NCBI GenBank assembly: GCA_023413135.1
Contig: JAEZQK010000038.1
Span: 1 to 64,000 of the forward strand
DNA length: 64,000 nucleotides
Origin: Bacillota bacterium
GTDB taxonomy: Bacteria > Bacillota > Clostridia > Christensenellales > Aristaeellaceae
Reading direction: 5' to 3'
Shown: positions 1-7,796 of the stretch, in pieces
Numbering within the stretch: position 1 is the stretch's first letter
How the letters are laid out: every line of letters begins with the position of its first letter
Notes under the pieces: generated by a model
The model's database searches: none
What the model saw: only the letters and a program-made list of their open reading frames with translations
What the model was told of the DNA's origin: nothing
Program-made: the position numbers and the translations under genes

Positions 1-230
1 GTGTTGGCGTGGGCGTGGGCGTTGGCGTCGGTGTTGGCGTCGGTGTTGGCGTCGGTGTTGGCGTCGGTGTTGGCGTAGGGGTTGGGGTCGGTGTTGGCGT
101 TGATGTCGGTGTTGGTGTTGGTCTCGGCCTCCGTCTGGGTGTAGGTGTCGGCGTTGGTGTCGGCGTTGGTGTTGGTGGCATGAGCGGAGGCGGCGCCGAC
201 GAAAATACCAAAGGAGGCAAAAATACATAA
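1..230 (-). repeat. Thr-Pro codon microsatellite
   Basis: Near-perfect 6-bp tandem repeat (GTTGGC/GTCGGT on the plus strand), read on the minus strand as alternating Thr-Pro, with one Arg-rich interruption around 130-150. It encodes the extended linker of the gene above. Such tracts are prone to length variation by slippage; 6-bp changes would keep the frame. Confidence 0.8.
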
Positions 231-1708
231 GGCGGAGGAAATGGTGCAAAAGGCTGGGGAGCAAAAGGCGAGAGCGTCACCGGCGTGGGCGGCCCGTATA
301 GCTCCAACAGCATGGATAGCGGCATAAGAATCGGCTGGAAGGGCGGAGCCGGCGGCGGTGCGGGGGGAACCCCGCCCTGCAGCAAGGAAGAGGGCGGAGC
401 CGGCGGCAGTGTGGTGGAAGGCCTGCCCTGCTGCAAGGAAGCGGGCGGAAGCGGCGGAGGCGGTATGAAGGGAAACCAAAGCCCACCCTGCTGCAGGGAA
501 GCGGGAGGCGGAGGCGGAGGCGGAGGCGGCCCGCCCTGCTGCAGGGAAGCGGGCGGAGCCGGTGGCGGTGCGGGGGGAAACCCGCCCTGCAGCAAGGAAG
601 AGGGCGGAGCCGGCGGCTGTGTGGTAGAATACCTGCCCTGCTGCAAGGAAGCGGGCGGAGGCTGCGGAGGCGGTATGTAGGAAAACCAAAGCCCACCCGG
701 CTGCGGAGTCGGCGGCTGTGTGGTGGAAAACCAAAGCCCATCCTGCTGCAGGGAAGCTGGCGGAGCCGGCGGCTGTGTGGTGGAAAGCCCACCCTGCTGC
801 AAGGAAGCGGGCGGAGCCGGCGGCTGCGTGGAGGAAGGCCCGCCCTGCTGCAGGGAAGCGGGCGGAGGCGGTATGAAGGAACGCCCACCCTGCTGCAGGG
901 AAGCCGGCGGCAGTGTGGAGGAAGGCCCGCCTTGTTGCAGGGAAACTGGCGGAGCGGGCGGAGCCAGTTCCGGTATGAAGAAAAGCCCACCCTCCTGCAG
1001 GGAAGCGGGCGGAGTCGGTTGCGGTATGAAGGAAAGCCCACCCGGCTGCAGGGAAGCTGGCGGAGCCAGCGGCTGTGTGGTGGAAGACATGCCCTGCTGC
1101 AGGGAAGAGGGCGGTGGCGGCGGAGGCGGAGGCGGAGGCGGAAGCGGCCCGCCCTGCTGCAAGGAAGCGGGCGGAGCCGGCGACTGTGTGGTGGAAGGCC
1201 CGCCCTGCTGCAGAGAAGCGGGCGGAGCCGGTGGCTGTGTGGTGGGAGGCCCGTCCTGCTGCAAGGATGCGGGCGGAGCCGGAGGCTGTGTGGTGGAAGG
1301 CCCGCCCTGCTGCAGAGAAGCGGACGGAGCCGGCGGCTGTCCGAACCCTGTATTTAGGTCCGGCTGTCCCATCAGCAGCGGCAACAGCGACTGCTGCGTA
1401 AGTGATACCACCATAACCATCTGATCTGGCTGTGACAGCAACATCGAGCCTCCGCCGTTAATCGATAATACTTGGCCTACCGACCCATCCGGGTTCAAAA
1501 CCAGCACGACCACCGGCAGGTCCTCCCCGTTGCCCGACTCCCCGGCAACACTGGCGGCGGAAGCCGTCCGGATGAACGGAAAGGGAAGATCAGCACGGGA
1601 AAGGCTTCCTGCCTCGCCCGGATTTTCCGCAGGCCAGGCCCACAGCTGGGAGATAATCACAAAAACACAAAGAAAAAGAAATGCGCGAAGGCTTTTGCGC
1701 ACGCTCAT
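1..1708 (-). CDS. Secreted proline/glutamine-rich repeat protein (C-terminus beyond window)
   Basis: The minus-strand frame is open from an ATG at 1708 to the window edge (569 codons seen, no stop), so the C-terminus is missing. The start is supported by AGAGGTGG about 8 nt upstream and by an N-terminal signal peptide (MSVRKSLRAFLFLCVFVII). A globular stretch of about 110 residues follows. Then come about 18 tandem units of mostly 51 bp, consensus near P-P-A-P-P-A-S-L-Q-Q-G-G-P-S-T-T-Q, and finally a long Thr-Pro alternation. The frame is held through all units although unit lengths vary in multiples of three, which argues for coding. The Thr-Pro tract resembles the linker of the protease/Big_2 protein at 28655-30967, so a wall-associated or extracellular domain probably follows outside the window. 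Function unknown; the repeats suggest a stalk or adhesive linker. Confidence 0.75.
   Translation of the reverse strand, partial: MSVRKSLRAFLFLCVFVIISQLWAWPAENPGEAGSLSRADLPFPFIRTASAASVAGESGNGEDLPVVVLVLNPDGSVGQVLSINGGGSMLLSQPDQMVMVVSLTQQSLLPLLMGQPDLNTGFGQPPAPSASLQQGGPSTTQPPAPPASLQQDGPPTTQPPAPPASLQQGGPSTTQSPAPPASLQQGGPLPPPPPPPPPPPSSLQQGMSSTTQPLAPPASLQPGGLSFIPQPTPPASLQEGGLFFIPELAPPAPPVSLQQGGPSSTLPPASLQQGGRSFIPPPPASLQQGGPSSTQPPAPPASLQQGGLSTTQPPAPPASLQQDGLWFSTTQPPTPQPGGLWFSYIPPPQPPPASLQQGRYSTTQPPAPPSSLLQGGFPPAPPPAPPASLQQGGPPPPPPPPPASLQQGGLWFPFIPPPPLPPASLQQGRPSTTLPPAPPSSLLQGGVPPAPPPAPPFQPILMPLSMLLELYGPPTPVTLSPFAPQPFAPFPPPYVFLPPLVFSSAPPPLMPPTPTPTPTPTPTPRRRPRPTPTPTSTPTPTPTPTPTPTPTPTPTPTPTPTPTPTPTPT
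330..1345 (-). repeat. Tandem 51-bp coding minisatellite
   Basis: About 18 recognisable copies of a unit centred on CTGCAGGGAAG (plus strand), spaced 51 bp in the best preserved part (about 1157, 1208, 1259 and 1310) and less regularly elsewhere. On the minus strand each unit encodes the SLQQGG core flanked by a proline-rich spacer. Some units carry expanded Pro runs. The homogeneity suggests recent expansion or gene conversion. Confidence 0.75.
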
Positions 1709-1820
1709 GCGTATACCACCTCTCTCATTCTTTTCCATTATATCATAATTTTCCATCCATACAATGGATAGAATAAGTTCCGCATATACGCATCATGAGT
1801 TTGCCAGGCAGCAATACCGC

Positions 1821-3011
1821 TTATTCCCACGGCAGGATATGCGGTTTGTCGAAGGAACGGTCCGGGCTGTCATTCCATGGATCAATGAGTTCCCCGGTTT
1901 GCGCATTTACAAGAATGGGCCCATATTCCCCAGAAATAGGGGAGAATTGTGCCGTGGGCCGCTTTTGTTCCTCATCTGCTTTCCTGAGCAGCTCGCCTTC
2001 CAGCACCCATGTGGGCAGCAGGGTGTAGCTCTCAGGTTCCCCCTTGTTAAACCAGGCCACATAGCCCAGGCGCAGGCTTTGCACCGAACGGAGCTTGCCT
2101 TCCGCAATAAGCTGCTCATAGGCACCGATGGCCTTATCCAGGCTGCACAGGGGCAGATCTTGCGCAATTTCCTGCTGTTCCTTGAGCAGGGAATATTGCA
2201 TGCTTAAGGACATGCCCTCAAGACCGATATCCTTCATTCCCTGAATGATTGCGGTCCCGCCCACGCGCCCCCTGTTTTCCTGGCTTTTGGATCCTGCGTA
2301 TTTTGTGAAGCTGTCCGAGGGATAGCAAAGCAAAGGGATGCCACGTATCACCTGATCAAAATAGACCATCAGCGGCCCCTGAAATTCCGGCCACGGCTCC
2401 CCGGTAAACGTATCCGTTTTGCTGTCGTACCGGCGCATTTCCCTGTAGGCGTACACCCAATGGGGTATCAGGGTGCATTCTTCGCCCGGGAAATAACCGA
2501 CCCATATGTCTTTCATCAGCGTATCCGCATCCCGAACGGTGGAAGAGTTGTTGTAGGCATAGGCCGTATCCCATTCCAATTGGTTGAAGTACCGGACGAT
2601 GGCCGTGACATCCATCCCCCTGGGAGGGTCCTTTTTGTATTTGCGCGATGCCTCGGTCTTTACTTCGCCGGACGGTGAATCCCAGCGGAAGAAGCCCGCT
2701 TCGTTAAAAAATTTGTCGTTCCCTTGGTTGTATCCCCGGTCATTCGTGATGGGCATGCTGTCCAAAGCAGGCATGGGCACGGCCTTGATGGCGGGAAAAG
2801 CATCCGTTTCCGGCACCTGAACCGGTATATCCACCACAATCGTCCGCCCGTATGCCTGGTATGTTTCGTGCCAGCCTTCCTTCGCCTCCTCCTTTAGTTC
2901 GCTGATGGAAACATACTCCCCCGCGGCCGCCTCAGACAAAGCCGGCCAAATGAGGATGCAAAGCAATACCGGCAGCAATGTGCAAATCAATGATCCCTTT
3001 AATCTTTTCAT
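1821..3011 (-). CDS. Secreted protein of unknown function, 396 aa
   Basis: The start at 3011 is chosen over an upstream in-frame ATG because AGGAG lies 7 nt ahead of it and the protein then begins with a normal signal peptide (MKRLKGSLICTLLPVLLC, cleavage near SEAAA). The mature part has about 360 residues with no motif I can assign. Near the C-terminus, VNAQTGELIDPW resembles the end of PepSY-like repeats found in several other proteins of this window. No operon partner: the upstream gene is the partial repeat protein's neighbour on the same strand and the downstream side is the divergent hisS leader. Probably exported; no enzymatic function is claimed. Confidence 0.65.
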   Translation of the reverse strand: MKRLKGSLICTLLPVLLCILIWPALSEAAAGEYVSISELKEEAKEGWHETYQAYGRTIVVDIPVQVPETDAFPAIKAVPMPALDSMPITNDRGYNQGNDKFFNEAGFFRWDSPSGEVKTEASRKYKKDPPRGMDVTAIVRYFNQLEWDTAYAYNNSSTVRDADTLMKDIWVGYFPGEECTLIPHWVYAYREMRRYDSKTDTFTGEPWPEFQGPLMVYFDQVIRGIPLLCYPSDSFTKYAGSKSQENRGRVGGTAIIQGMKDIGLEGMSLSMQYSLLKEQQEIAQDLPLCSLDKAIGAYEQLIAEGKLRSVQSLRLGYVAWFNKGEPESYTLLPTWVLEGELLRKADEEQKRPTAQFSPISGEYGPILVNAQTGELIDPWNDSPDRSFDKPHILPWE

Positions 3012-3159
3012 GAACATACTCCTTTGCATGGCATCATAACAGGAAGATGCTATTCTTTTACCTTCGGTATATACATGTCGTTTGAATGCCAAAGCATAAC
3101 ACGAATCGGAAGAAGATTTTCTCTTTTACATCGGTAACACATTTTTCATTTTGCAGCAC

Positions 3160-3188
3160 TTGACATCTTTTAAACTGCCTGCTACAAT
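3160..3188 (+). promoter_or_regulatory. Consensus sigma-A promoter for the hisS leader
   Basis: TTGACA at 3160-3165, 17-nt spacer, TACAAT at 3183-3188. Transcription would begin near 3195, just before the leader-peptide ribosome binding site (AAAGGAG, 3203-3209). Confidence 0.8.
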
Positions 3189-3217
3189 ATTTCCAATTTT
3201 TGAAAGGAGTCAATAAG

Positions 3218-3268
3218 TTGAGAACTCCTATTCATCATCACCATACCATTGGCGATTGCTATCCATGA
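3218..3268 (+). CDS. His-rich leader peptide (attenuator) of hisS
   Basis: A 16-residue ORF starting at TTG, 8 nt after AAAGGAG, reads MRTPIHHHHTIGDCYP and stops at TGA. Four consecutive His codons (3233-3244) immediately precede a set of mutually exclusive RNA hairpins and a terminator in front of histidyl-tRNA synthetase. This is the arrangement of the enterobacterial his leader. Translation of the peptide would measure charged tRNA-His. The assignment rests on the His run, the ribosome binding site and the fit to the hairpins; no expression data are available. Confidence 0.8.
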   Translation: MRTPIHHHHTIGDCYP

Positions 3269-3367
3269 TGATGTTCTTTTCATGGGTATAATCGCCTGTT
3301 GGTTGTACCCGTGAGATGAATGCTTGCATAAATGAAACACATTTATCCGGCCATTCGGGTACAACCA
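3260..3367 (+). promoter_or_regulatory. Transcription attenuator: pre-emptor and antiterminator helices
   Basis: Three alternative helices are visible. 1:2 pairs 3260-3268 with 3280-3288 (9 bp; the strand carries the Tyr-Pro-stop codons of the leader). 2:3 pairs 3281-3288 with 3306-3313 (8 bp). 3:4 pairs 3300-3311 with 3356-3367 (12 bp, perfect) and overlaps the terminator stem. A ribosome stalled at the His codons leaves 1:2 free to form, which frees strand 3 for the antiterminator 3:4. A ribosome reaching the stop codon covers strand 1, allowing 2:3, and the terminator then forms. No T-box consensus was found. Confidence 0.75.
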
Positions 3368-3382
3368 CCGAGTGGCCTTTTT
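3349..3382 (+). terminator. Rho-independent terminator of the hisS attenuator
   Basis: Ten-base-pair stem 3349-3358/3368-3377 (one G-U pair), 9-nt loop, followed by TTTTT. It lies 32 nt before the hisS start codon and competes with the 12-bp antiterminator. Confidence 0.85.
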
Positions 3383-3413
3383 GTTTACTGTAATAAGGAA
3401 AGGATGTACTGCC

Positions 3414-4646
3414 ATGCGAATAGAGCCGGTAAAGGGAACAAGTGATTATCTGCCAAGGGAGGCGGCTTTGCGGGAATACATACAAAGCAGCATTCTTGCC
3501 ACCTATCAGGCAAACGGCTTTCAACGGATCATGACCCCTGCCATTGAAGACATTGAGAATCTGAACAAAAGTGACGGCGGGGATAACCTGAACCTAATCT
3601 TTAAGATTCTCAAACGCGGGGAAAAGCTTTCATCGGCACTGGCCACAGGAGAAGGAACAGATCAGCTGGCTGATCTGGGTCTGCGGTATGATTTGACCGT
3701 GCCCTTAAGCCGGTACTATGCCAATAACCGTTCAAAGCTTATGCTGCCCTTCAAATGCATTCAAATCGACAAGGTCTATAGGGCGGAACGGCCTCAAAAA
3801 GGACGTACACGTGAACTGGTACAATGCGACATCGATATTATCGGTTCAGATTCAATCAATTGTGAAATAGAACTGATACATGTAACCGCAAAGGCGCTGC
3901 TTCAACTGGGAATACGCAACTTCAAAATAAAGATCAATGACAGAAGAATCCTTCGCGGCCTCTTGTCTTCTATTGGCTTTGCGGAAAGTGAGGTGTCCGG
4001 TGTTTGCGTCACTTTTGACAAACTGGACAAAATTGGAACAGCCGGTATACAAGCAGAACTGATCGAAAAGAACTATGCCATAGCAAAAATCGATGGTCTT
4101 ATGTCTATGCTGAACAATCTCCCTGTCACCCTGGAGGATATAATCCATTATTTACCCAATACCGATGCAGCCGCCCATTTGAAAAGAATCATTGACACTA
4201 CAAGCGTTCTTTCCCAAGGGGAATATACAGTGGAATTTGATTTGTCTCTGGTGAGAGGCCAGGGTTACTATACCGGTACTGTCTTTGAGATTAGGAGCGG
4301 CGACTTCAATAGCTCCATCGCGGGCGGCGGACGCTATGATCACATGATCGGCAAATTTGCCAATGAGCGCATTCCAGCCGTAGGCTTTTCAATTGGATTC
4401 GAAAGAATATATTGCATGATGAATGAGCGCAATTTCCCTATACCAACCGGCAAAAAAAAGCTGGCCGTGGTTTTTGACCAGGATATCGTTAAAGCGGAAA
4501 GGATTGCCGACGGCTTTCGGCCTCAATACGATGTCTCCATTTTCGAAAGGCCCAAAAAGCTTGGCAGGCTCATCTCATCCCTAAAGGAAAGCGGATACGA
4601 TGGATTGTATATCTTAGGCAAGTCTGCACAGATAGAAGCACTATAA
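3414..4646 (+). CDS. hisS: Histidine--tRNA ligase
   Basis: A class II aminoacyl-tRNA synthetase of 410 aa that charges tRNA-His. Visible signatures: an N-terminal VKGTSDYLP, motif 2 around YRAERPQKGRTRE followed by QCDIDIIG, the histidine-binding segment LVRGQGYYTGTVFE, and motif 3 (GGGRYD to GFSIGFERI). In most HisRS the His-binding segment reads RGLDYY; here the Asp is Gly, as in a divergent subgroup. The C-terminal anticodon-binding domain is short (about 65 residues) but present, which argues against the synthetase-like regulator HisZ. The start is placed at 3414, after GGAAAGG; an upstream in-frame ATG at 3372 falls inside the terminator. Monocistronic, controlled by His-leader attenuation. 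Confidence 0.88.
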   Translation: MRIEPVKGTSDYLPREAALREYIQSSILATYQANGFQRIMTPAIEDIENLNKSDGGDNLNLIFKILKRGEKLSSALATGEGTDQLADLGLRYDLTVPLSRYYANNRSKLMLPFKCIQIDKVYRAERPQKGRTRELVQCDIDIIGSDSINCEIELIHVTAKALLQLGIRNFKIKINDRRILRGLLSSIGFAESEVSGVCVTFDKLDKIGTAGIQAELIEKNYAIAKIDGLMSMLNNLPVTLEDIIHYLPNTDAAAHLKRIIDTTSVLSQGEYTVEFDLSLVRGQGYYTGTVFEIRSGDFNSSIAGGGRYDHMIGKFANERIPAVGFSIGFERIYCMMNERNFPIPTGKKKLAVVFDQDIVKAERIADGFRPQYDVSIFERPKKLGRLISSLKESGYDGLYILGKSAQIEAL

Positions 4647-4753
4647 GTGGATTCTTATACCAATTCGAATACGTAATGCCGGGAATTGCGAATGGATAAA
4701 TTTCACTCCCCAATACGTTTACATCCATATCAGACAAAGATTGGGTGGCGTGT

Positions 4754-5935
4754 ATGAAACGATGGGTTTCCCTGTTGCTGGTTCTGCTGCTGTTTGCCTG
4801 TACCCATTCATCGGCGTCCGCCGGCAGCAGTTTCGCCGGTTTTGCCCGCGTTGAACAAGACAGGGTAAATGTGCGGAATCAACCAAACGGCGACCGCATA
4901 CACTGGCTGAATACGGGCGATATCGTTTTTGTACGGGAAGAGAAAAAGGACAGCGGCTCTAAGACCTGGTACCTGGTCAACGTAAAGCCCCGGAATGGCC
5001 AAAATAAAACGGGCTGGATCCGGGGCGACATGCTGAAACTGAGCCGTGATATCTTCACCGGTGTGAAAAAGATTGCGGTGGGCCCGAATCTGATCGCCGT
5101 GCTGAAAAATGACGGCACTGTCGCGGCCATGGGAGAGCAGTATCCCAATGGATTCAACCCGGACACCATTCATTGGCAGAACATCACGGATATCGCCGCA
5201 GGCACAAATACCGTGCTGGGCGTGACCGCGGGCGGCGGGCTGGTTGGCGCCGGTAACTACGCACAGACCGGGTTTGGAAACACACCGGATGCTGCAAAGG
5301 TCTACATGCGCGGAAGCTGCTTTATTGTCATGCGCAAGGATGGCACCGTATTTACTTCCACCGATGTGCTGGGAAAACGCTACCTGCCGCAGAACAAGGG
5401 CGCTTCGGCACTGCCGGCCGTATCGGACGACATCCTTACCTGGTTCGACGCACTTGCCATTTCCGGCGGCAGACTGCTGGATCTATATACAAACGCCAGT
5501 GAGGAGCTTGGGTTATGGAGCAATGTAAAGGGCGTGGCATTCGGGGAGATGCACCGGGTGCTGCTTATGCAGGATGGCACCGTACGGGCGTTTGGCGAAA
5601 ACCACTACGGCACAGGCAATGTGTCCGGCTGGACGGATATCGTACAGGTAGCCTGCGGTGCATTCCGCACGATGGGCTTGAAAAGCGACGGCACGGTTGT
5701 GGCCACAGGTTACAACGGCTATGGCGAGTGCGACGTTTCAGGCTGGCGCAATATTGTTCAGGTGGAATGTGCAAATCGGTTCACAGTGGGCCTGACGGCG
5801 GACGGACAGGTGCTGGTAGCCGGGGAAGCCCGCTTTGATTATGAGCAGGAGCATGATGAACTGTACAACGCGAGACACGAGGAACTGGTTTCCCTCTTAT
5901 CCCAGGCGCGTGAACTGGATAAGGGATATGAATGA
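4754..5935 (+). CDS. SH3/RCC1-like repeat lipoprotein, 393 aa
   Basis: The N-terminus MKRWVSLLLVLLLFAC has a lipobox-like L-F-A-C, suggesting lipid anchoring at the outer face of the membrane. Residues about 28-95 look like a bacterial SH3 domain (VRNQPNGDR to GWIRGDML). The rest carries RCC1-like beta-propeller repeats with the recurring pattern I-x-x-G-x-x-x-x-x-x-L-K-x-D-G-T-V-x-A-x-G and GYGECDVSGW. The ATG at 4754 is preferred over GTG 4745 because it gives the cleaner signal sequence; the ribosome binding site is weak. A paralogue lies at 33129-34310. The domains suggest binding to wall polymer; no enzyme motif is seen. Confidence 0.7.
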   Translation: MKRWVSLLLVLLLFACTHSSASAGSSFAGFARVEQDRVNVRNQPNGDRIHWLNTGDIVFVREEKKDSGSKTWYLVNVKPRNGQNKTGWIRGDMLKLSRDIFTGVKKIAVGPNLIAVLKNDGTVAAMGEQYPNGFNPDTIHWQNITDIAAGTNTVLGVTAGGGLVGAGNYAQTGFGNTPDAAKVYMRGSCFIVMRKDGTVFTSTDVLGKRYLPQNKGASALPAVSDDILTWFDALAISGGRLLDLYTNASEELGLWSNVKGVAFGEMHRVLLMQDGTVRAFGENHYGTGNVSGWTDIVQVACGAFRTMGLKSDGTVVATGYNGYGECDVSGWRNIVQVECANRFTVGLTADGQVLVAGEARFDYEQEHDELYNARHEELVSLLSQARELDKGYE

Positions 5936-5972
5936 TGCGGCGCTTCAACGCTTTTGAAGAAGGTGATGACAT

Positions 5973-6689
5973 ATGAAAATCGGCGTTATGTCCGACATAC
6001 ATAACAATATCGCCGCGCTTGACCGGGTACTGGATCATTTCCAAGCCTTAGGGTGCGGGAGGATCGTCTGCTGCGGCGATATCGTAGGCATGGGACCGGA
6101 ACCGGAGGCAACAGTCAAACGTATCATGTCGGTCGAGGGCCTTGTCTGCGTAAGAGGCAACCATGAGGATTATTTAAGGGAAATCGCCCAGGGCCGGTCG
6201 CTGGCCGGTTTCATGTCTGAAGATGAAGCGCGTTACCATGTATGGGAGTCCGAAAGGCTGAGCAGTGAAAGCAAGCGATTTCTGAATGCTTTGCCAGTTT
6301 CTGACAGCATCTCCGTTCATGGAAAAAAAGTATACTTGACGCACTATCCCAAGGATGGGAACGGTTACCTGAAAGCCGGCCATGACTTGACGCTTGAAAG
6401 ATGTGAACAGATGTTTTCGGATATACAGGCAGATATCATATTATTTGGCCACAGCCACAAGTTTTTCGATGATGCCAATAAGCGCACGCGGTTTATCAAC
6501 ATCCGCTCCCTCGGATGCCCCGCAGAAAGCAGGAATATCGCCCACGCCGGAGTTCTTGAGATTTCGGAGGGCATGGCGGCATATGAGCAGGTCGCTCTTG
6601 CTTATGACGTAGATTCGATGATCACGCAGATGGATACACTTGATTACCCGGCAAAAGATGAAATCAAGCAAATATTCTACGGCTTATAA
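5973..6689 (+). CDS. Calcineurin-like metallophosphoesterase, 238 aa
   Basis: The two-metal phosphoesterase signature is complete: D-x-H (SDIHNN, residues 7-12), GDxxG (CGDIVGMG), GNHED and GHSH (near residue 160). The fold and length match small YfcE/diadenosine-tetraphosphatase-like enzymes that hydrolyse phosphodiesters or phosphomonoesters in the cytoplasm. The substrate cannot be read from sequence. The start has GAAGGTG 6-7 nt upstream. It lies 37 nt after the lipoprotein gene and could share its transcript. The partial gene at the right edge of the window belongs to the same superfamily. Confidence 0.85.
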   Translation: MKIGVMSDIHNNIAALDRVLDHFQALGCGRIVCCGDIVGMGPEPEATVKRIMSVEGLVCVRGNHEDYLREIAQGRSLAGFMSEDEARYHVWESERLSSESKRFLNALPVSDSISVHGKKVYLTHYPKDGNGYLKAGHDLTLERCEQMFSDIQADIILFGHSHKFFDDANKRTRFINIRSLGCPAESRNIAHAGVLEISEGMAAYEQVALAYDVDSMITQMDTLDYPAKDEIKQIFYGL

Positions 6690-6743
6690 TAGACATGTTG
6701 GGGCTTTATACTGTTCCATCACAGTAAATGCATCGATGGAACC

Positions 6744-6844
6744 AAGGTAGGGCGGGGGCGGGCGTTCGCCGGATGTAGCGGTGCCAAGCATCTTGACTTA
6801 TGCATGCTACGGACGGCGGCGGGAGCAAGCCCCCGCCCTACCTT
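6744..6844. repeat. Palindromic GC-rich intergenic repeat, copy 1
   Basis: Perfect 15-bp terminal inverted repeats (AAGGTAGGGCGGGGG at 6744-6758, complement at 6830-6844) around a 71-nt core. The element at 9235-9301 shares the ends and the inner TAGCGGT motif. It resembles the REP/MITE-like elements common between genes in gut Clostridia. No ORF inside. Confidence 0.7.
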
Positions 6845-6946
6845 ATTCTGTGATGCCACGGTTCGGCCAAAGATACCAACAGCGACGCATTCATATTTTG
6901 AATTGGCAATCACTATCTTCGGTAGGGAAGCCAACAAACAAGCAAC

Positions 6947-7027
6947 GCCGTAGGGGCGGGGCTTCTTAACCGCCCGCTACGGTGATGTTTTTTCTCATCG
7001 GGCGGAGCAGAGCCCCGCCCCTACGGC
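6947..7027. repeat. Palindromic GC-rich intergenic repeat, second family
   Basis: Perfect 17-bp inverted repeat GCCGTAGGGGCGGGGCT (6947-6963) and its complement (7011-7027), with a 47-nt centre. The end sequence GTAGGGGCG is shared with the repeat at 47630-47755. Apart from these two repeats I see nothing convincing in 6690-7250. Confidence 0.7.
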
Positions 7028-7304
7028 TATTTGGCAATCGACCGCTTAGGCTTGGTAACCGGGATAAAACAGGTATGCACTTCTCCTTATGGAAAAACTT
7101 ATCACGTTCCACTTTTCACATTGTACCATGCAAGAAGAGGATTTGAAGAAATGTGGGAACAACTTACAATGTTACACCTGCACTCGAAGCACCTTCAAAA
7201 GAAGGCCACTTTTTAAAAAATTTTTTCCGAAGATGAGGATTTTTGCCCATGCCGCGTCTAATCCATGTAACGCGTTACGGCCAGGCAAATATGAGGTGAA
7301 TTGC

Positions 7305-7796
7305 ATGATCGGCAAAAAGGATTTTGTGGCGCTGGTGGATGAAAAGAGCGAAATGCTCTACCGTGTCGCGCGCACGATCCTTCGAAATGATGAAGACTGC
7401 AAGGACGCCTTGCAGGAAACGATGCTCAAAGCATGGGAAAGCAGGCACAAGCTGCGTGAACTTCCCCTGTTTGGCACGTGGATCACCCGCATCCTGATCA
7501 ATGAATGCCATACGCTGCTTCGAAGAAAGTGGAAATATCTGCTTAAGGATGAAGTAGAGGCTGCTTTGCCCTCCCGCGCACCTGATCCGGCACTGCAGTG
7601 GGCATTGGAAAGCCTGCCCGAAAGGCTTCGCCTGCCGCTGGTGCTGCACTATCTTGAGGGCTATTCCTATGAACAGATCGCTAAAATGCTTCACATCCCT
7701 CAAAGCACGGTCAGAAGCAGGCTGAGCCGGGCGCGCAATGCGCTGAAAACGGAAATGGAAGCGGAAAAGGAGGCGTGGCTTCATGAAGTGCAATGA
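7305..7796 (+). CDS. ECF-type RNA polymerase sigma factor, 163 aa
   Basis: Region 2 is recognisable at residues 8-75 (ALVDEKSEMLYRVA, DALQETMLKAW) and region 4 at 105-150 (LPERLRLPLVLHYLEGYS, HTH TVRSRLSRARNAL). The ATG at 7305 follows GAGGTG by 6 nt and gives the usual ECF length; the longer upstream frame has no sigma sequence. The gene overlaps the next one by 14 nt, so the two are translationally coupled. CGTCTAA, the usual -10 core of ECF promoters, occurs at 7254-7260, about 50 nt before the start, which suggests autoregulation, although the -35 is not clear. Confidence 0.88.
   Translation: MIGKKDFVALVDEKSEMLYRVARTILRNDEDCKDALQETMLKAWESRHKLRELPLFGTWITRILINECHTLLRRKWKYLLKDEVEAALPSRAPDPALQWALESLPERLRLPLVLHYLEGYSYEQIAKMLHIPQSTVRSRLSRARNALKTEMEAEKEAWLHEVQ

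Noticed and set aside
277..1424. Several long open frames on both strands through the 51-bp repeats
   Set aside because: GC-rich repeats of a length divisible by three keep all frames open. Only the minus frame starting at 1708 has a ribosome binding site and signal peptide.
3228..3414. T-box riboswitch before hisS
   Set aside because: The usual T-box core (AGGGTGGTACCGCG-like) and bulged antiterminator are missing; the 12-bp antiterminator is perfect and a His leader peptide explains the element better.
3182..3524. Minus-strand frames across the hisS leader
   Set aside because: They overlap the promoter, attenuator and hisS start and lack coding features.
3414..4646. HisZ regulatory subunit
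   Set aside because: Motif 2 and the catalytic Arg of the His-binding loop are kept, and part of the anticodon-binding domain is present; no his biosynthesis genes are nearby.
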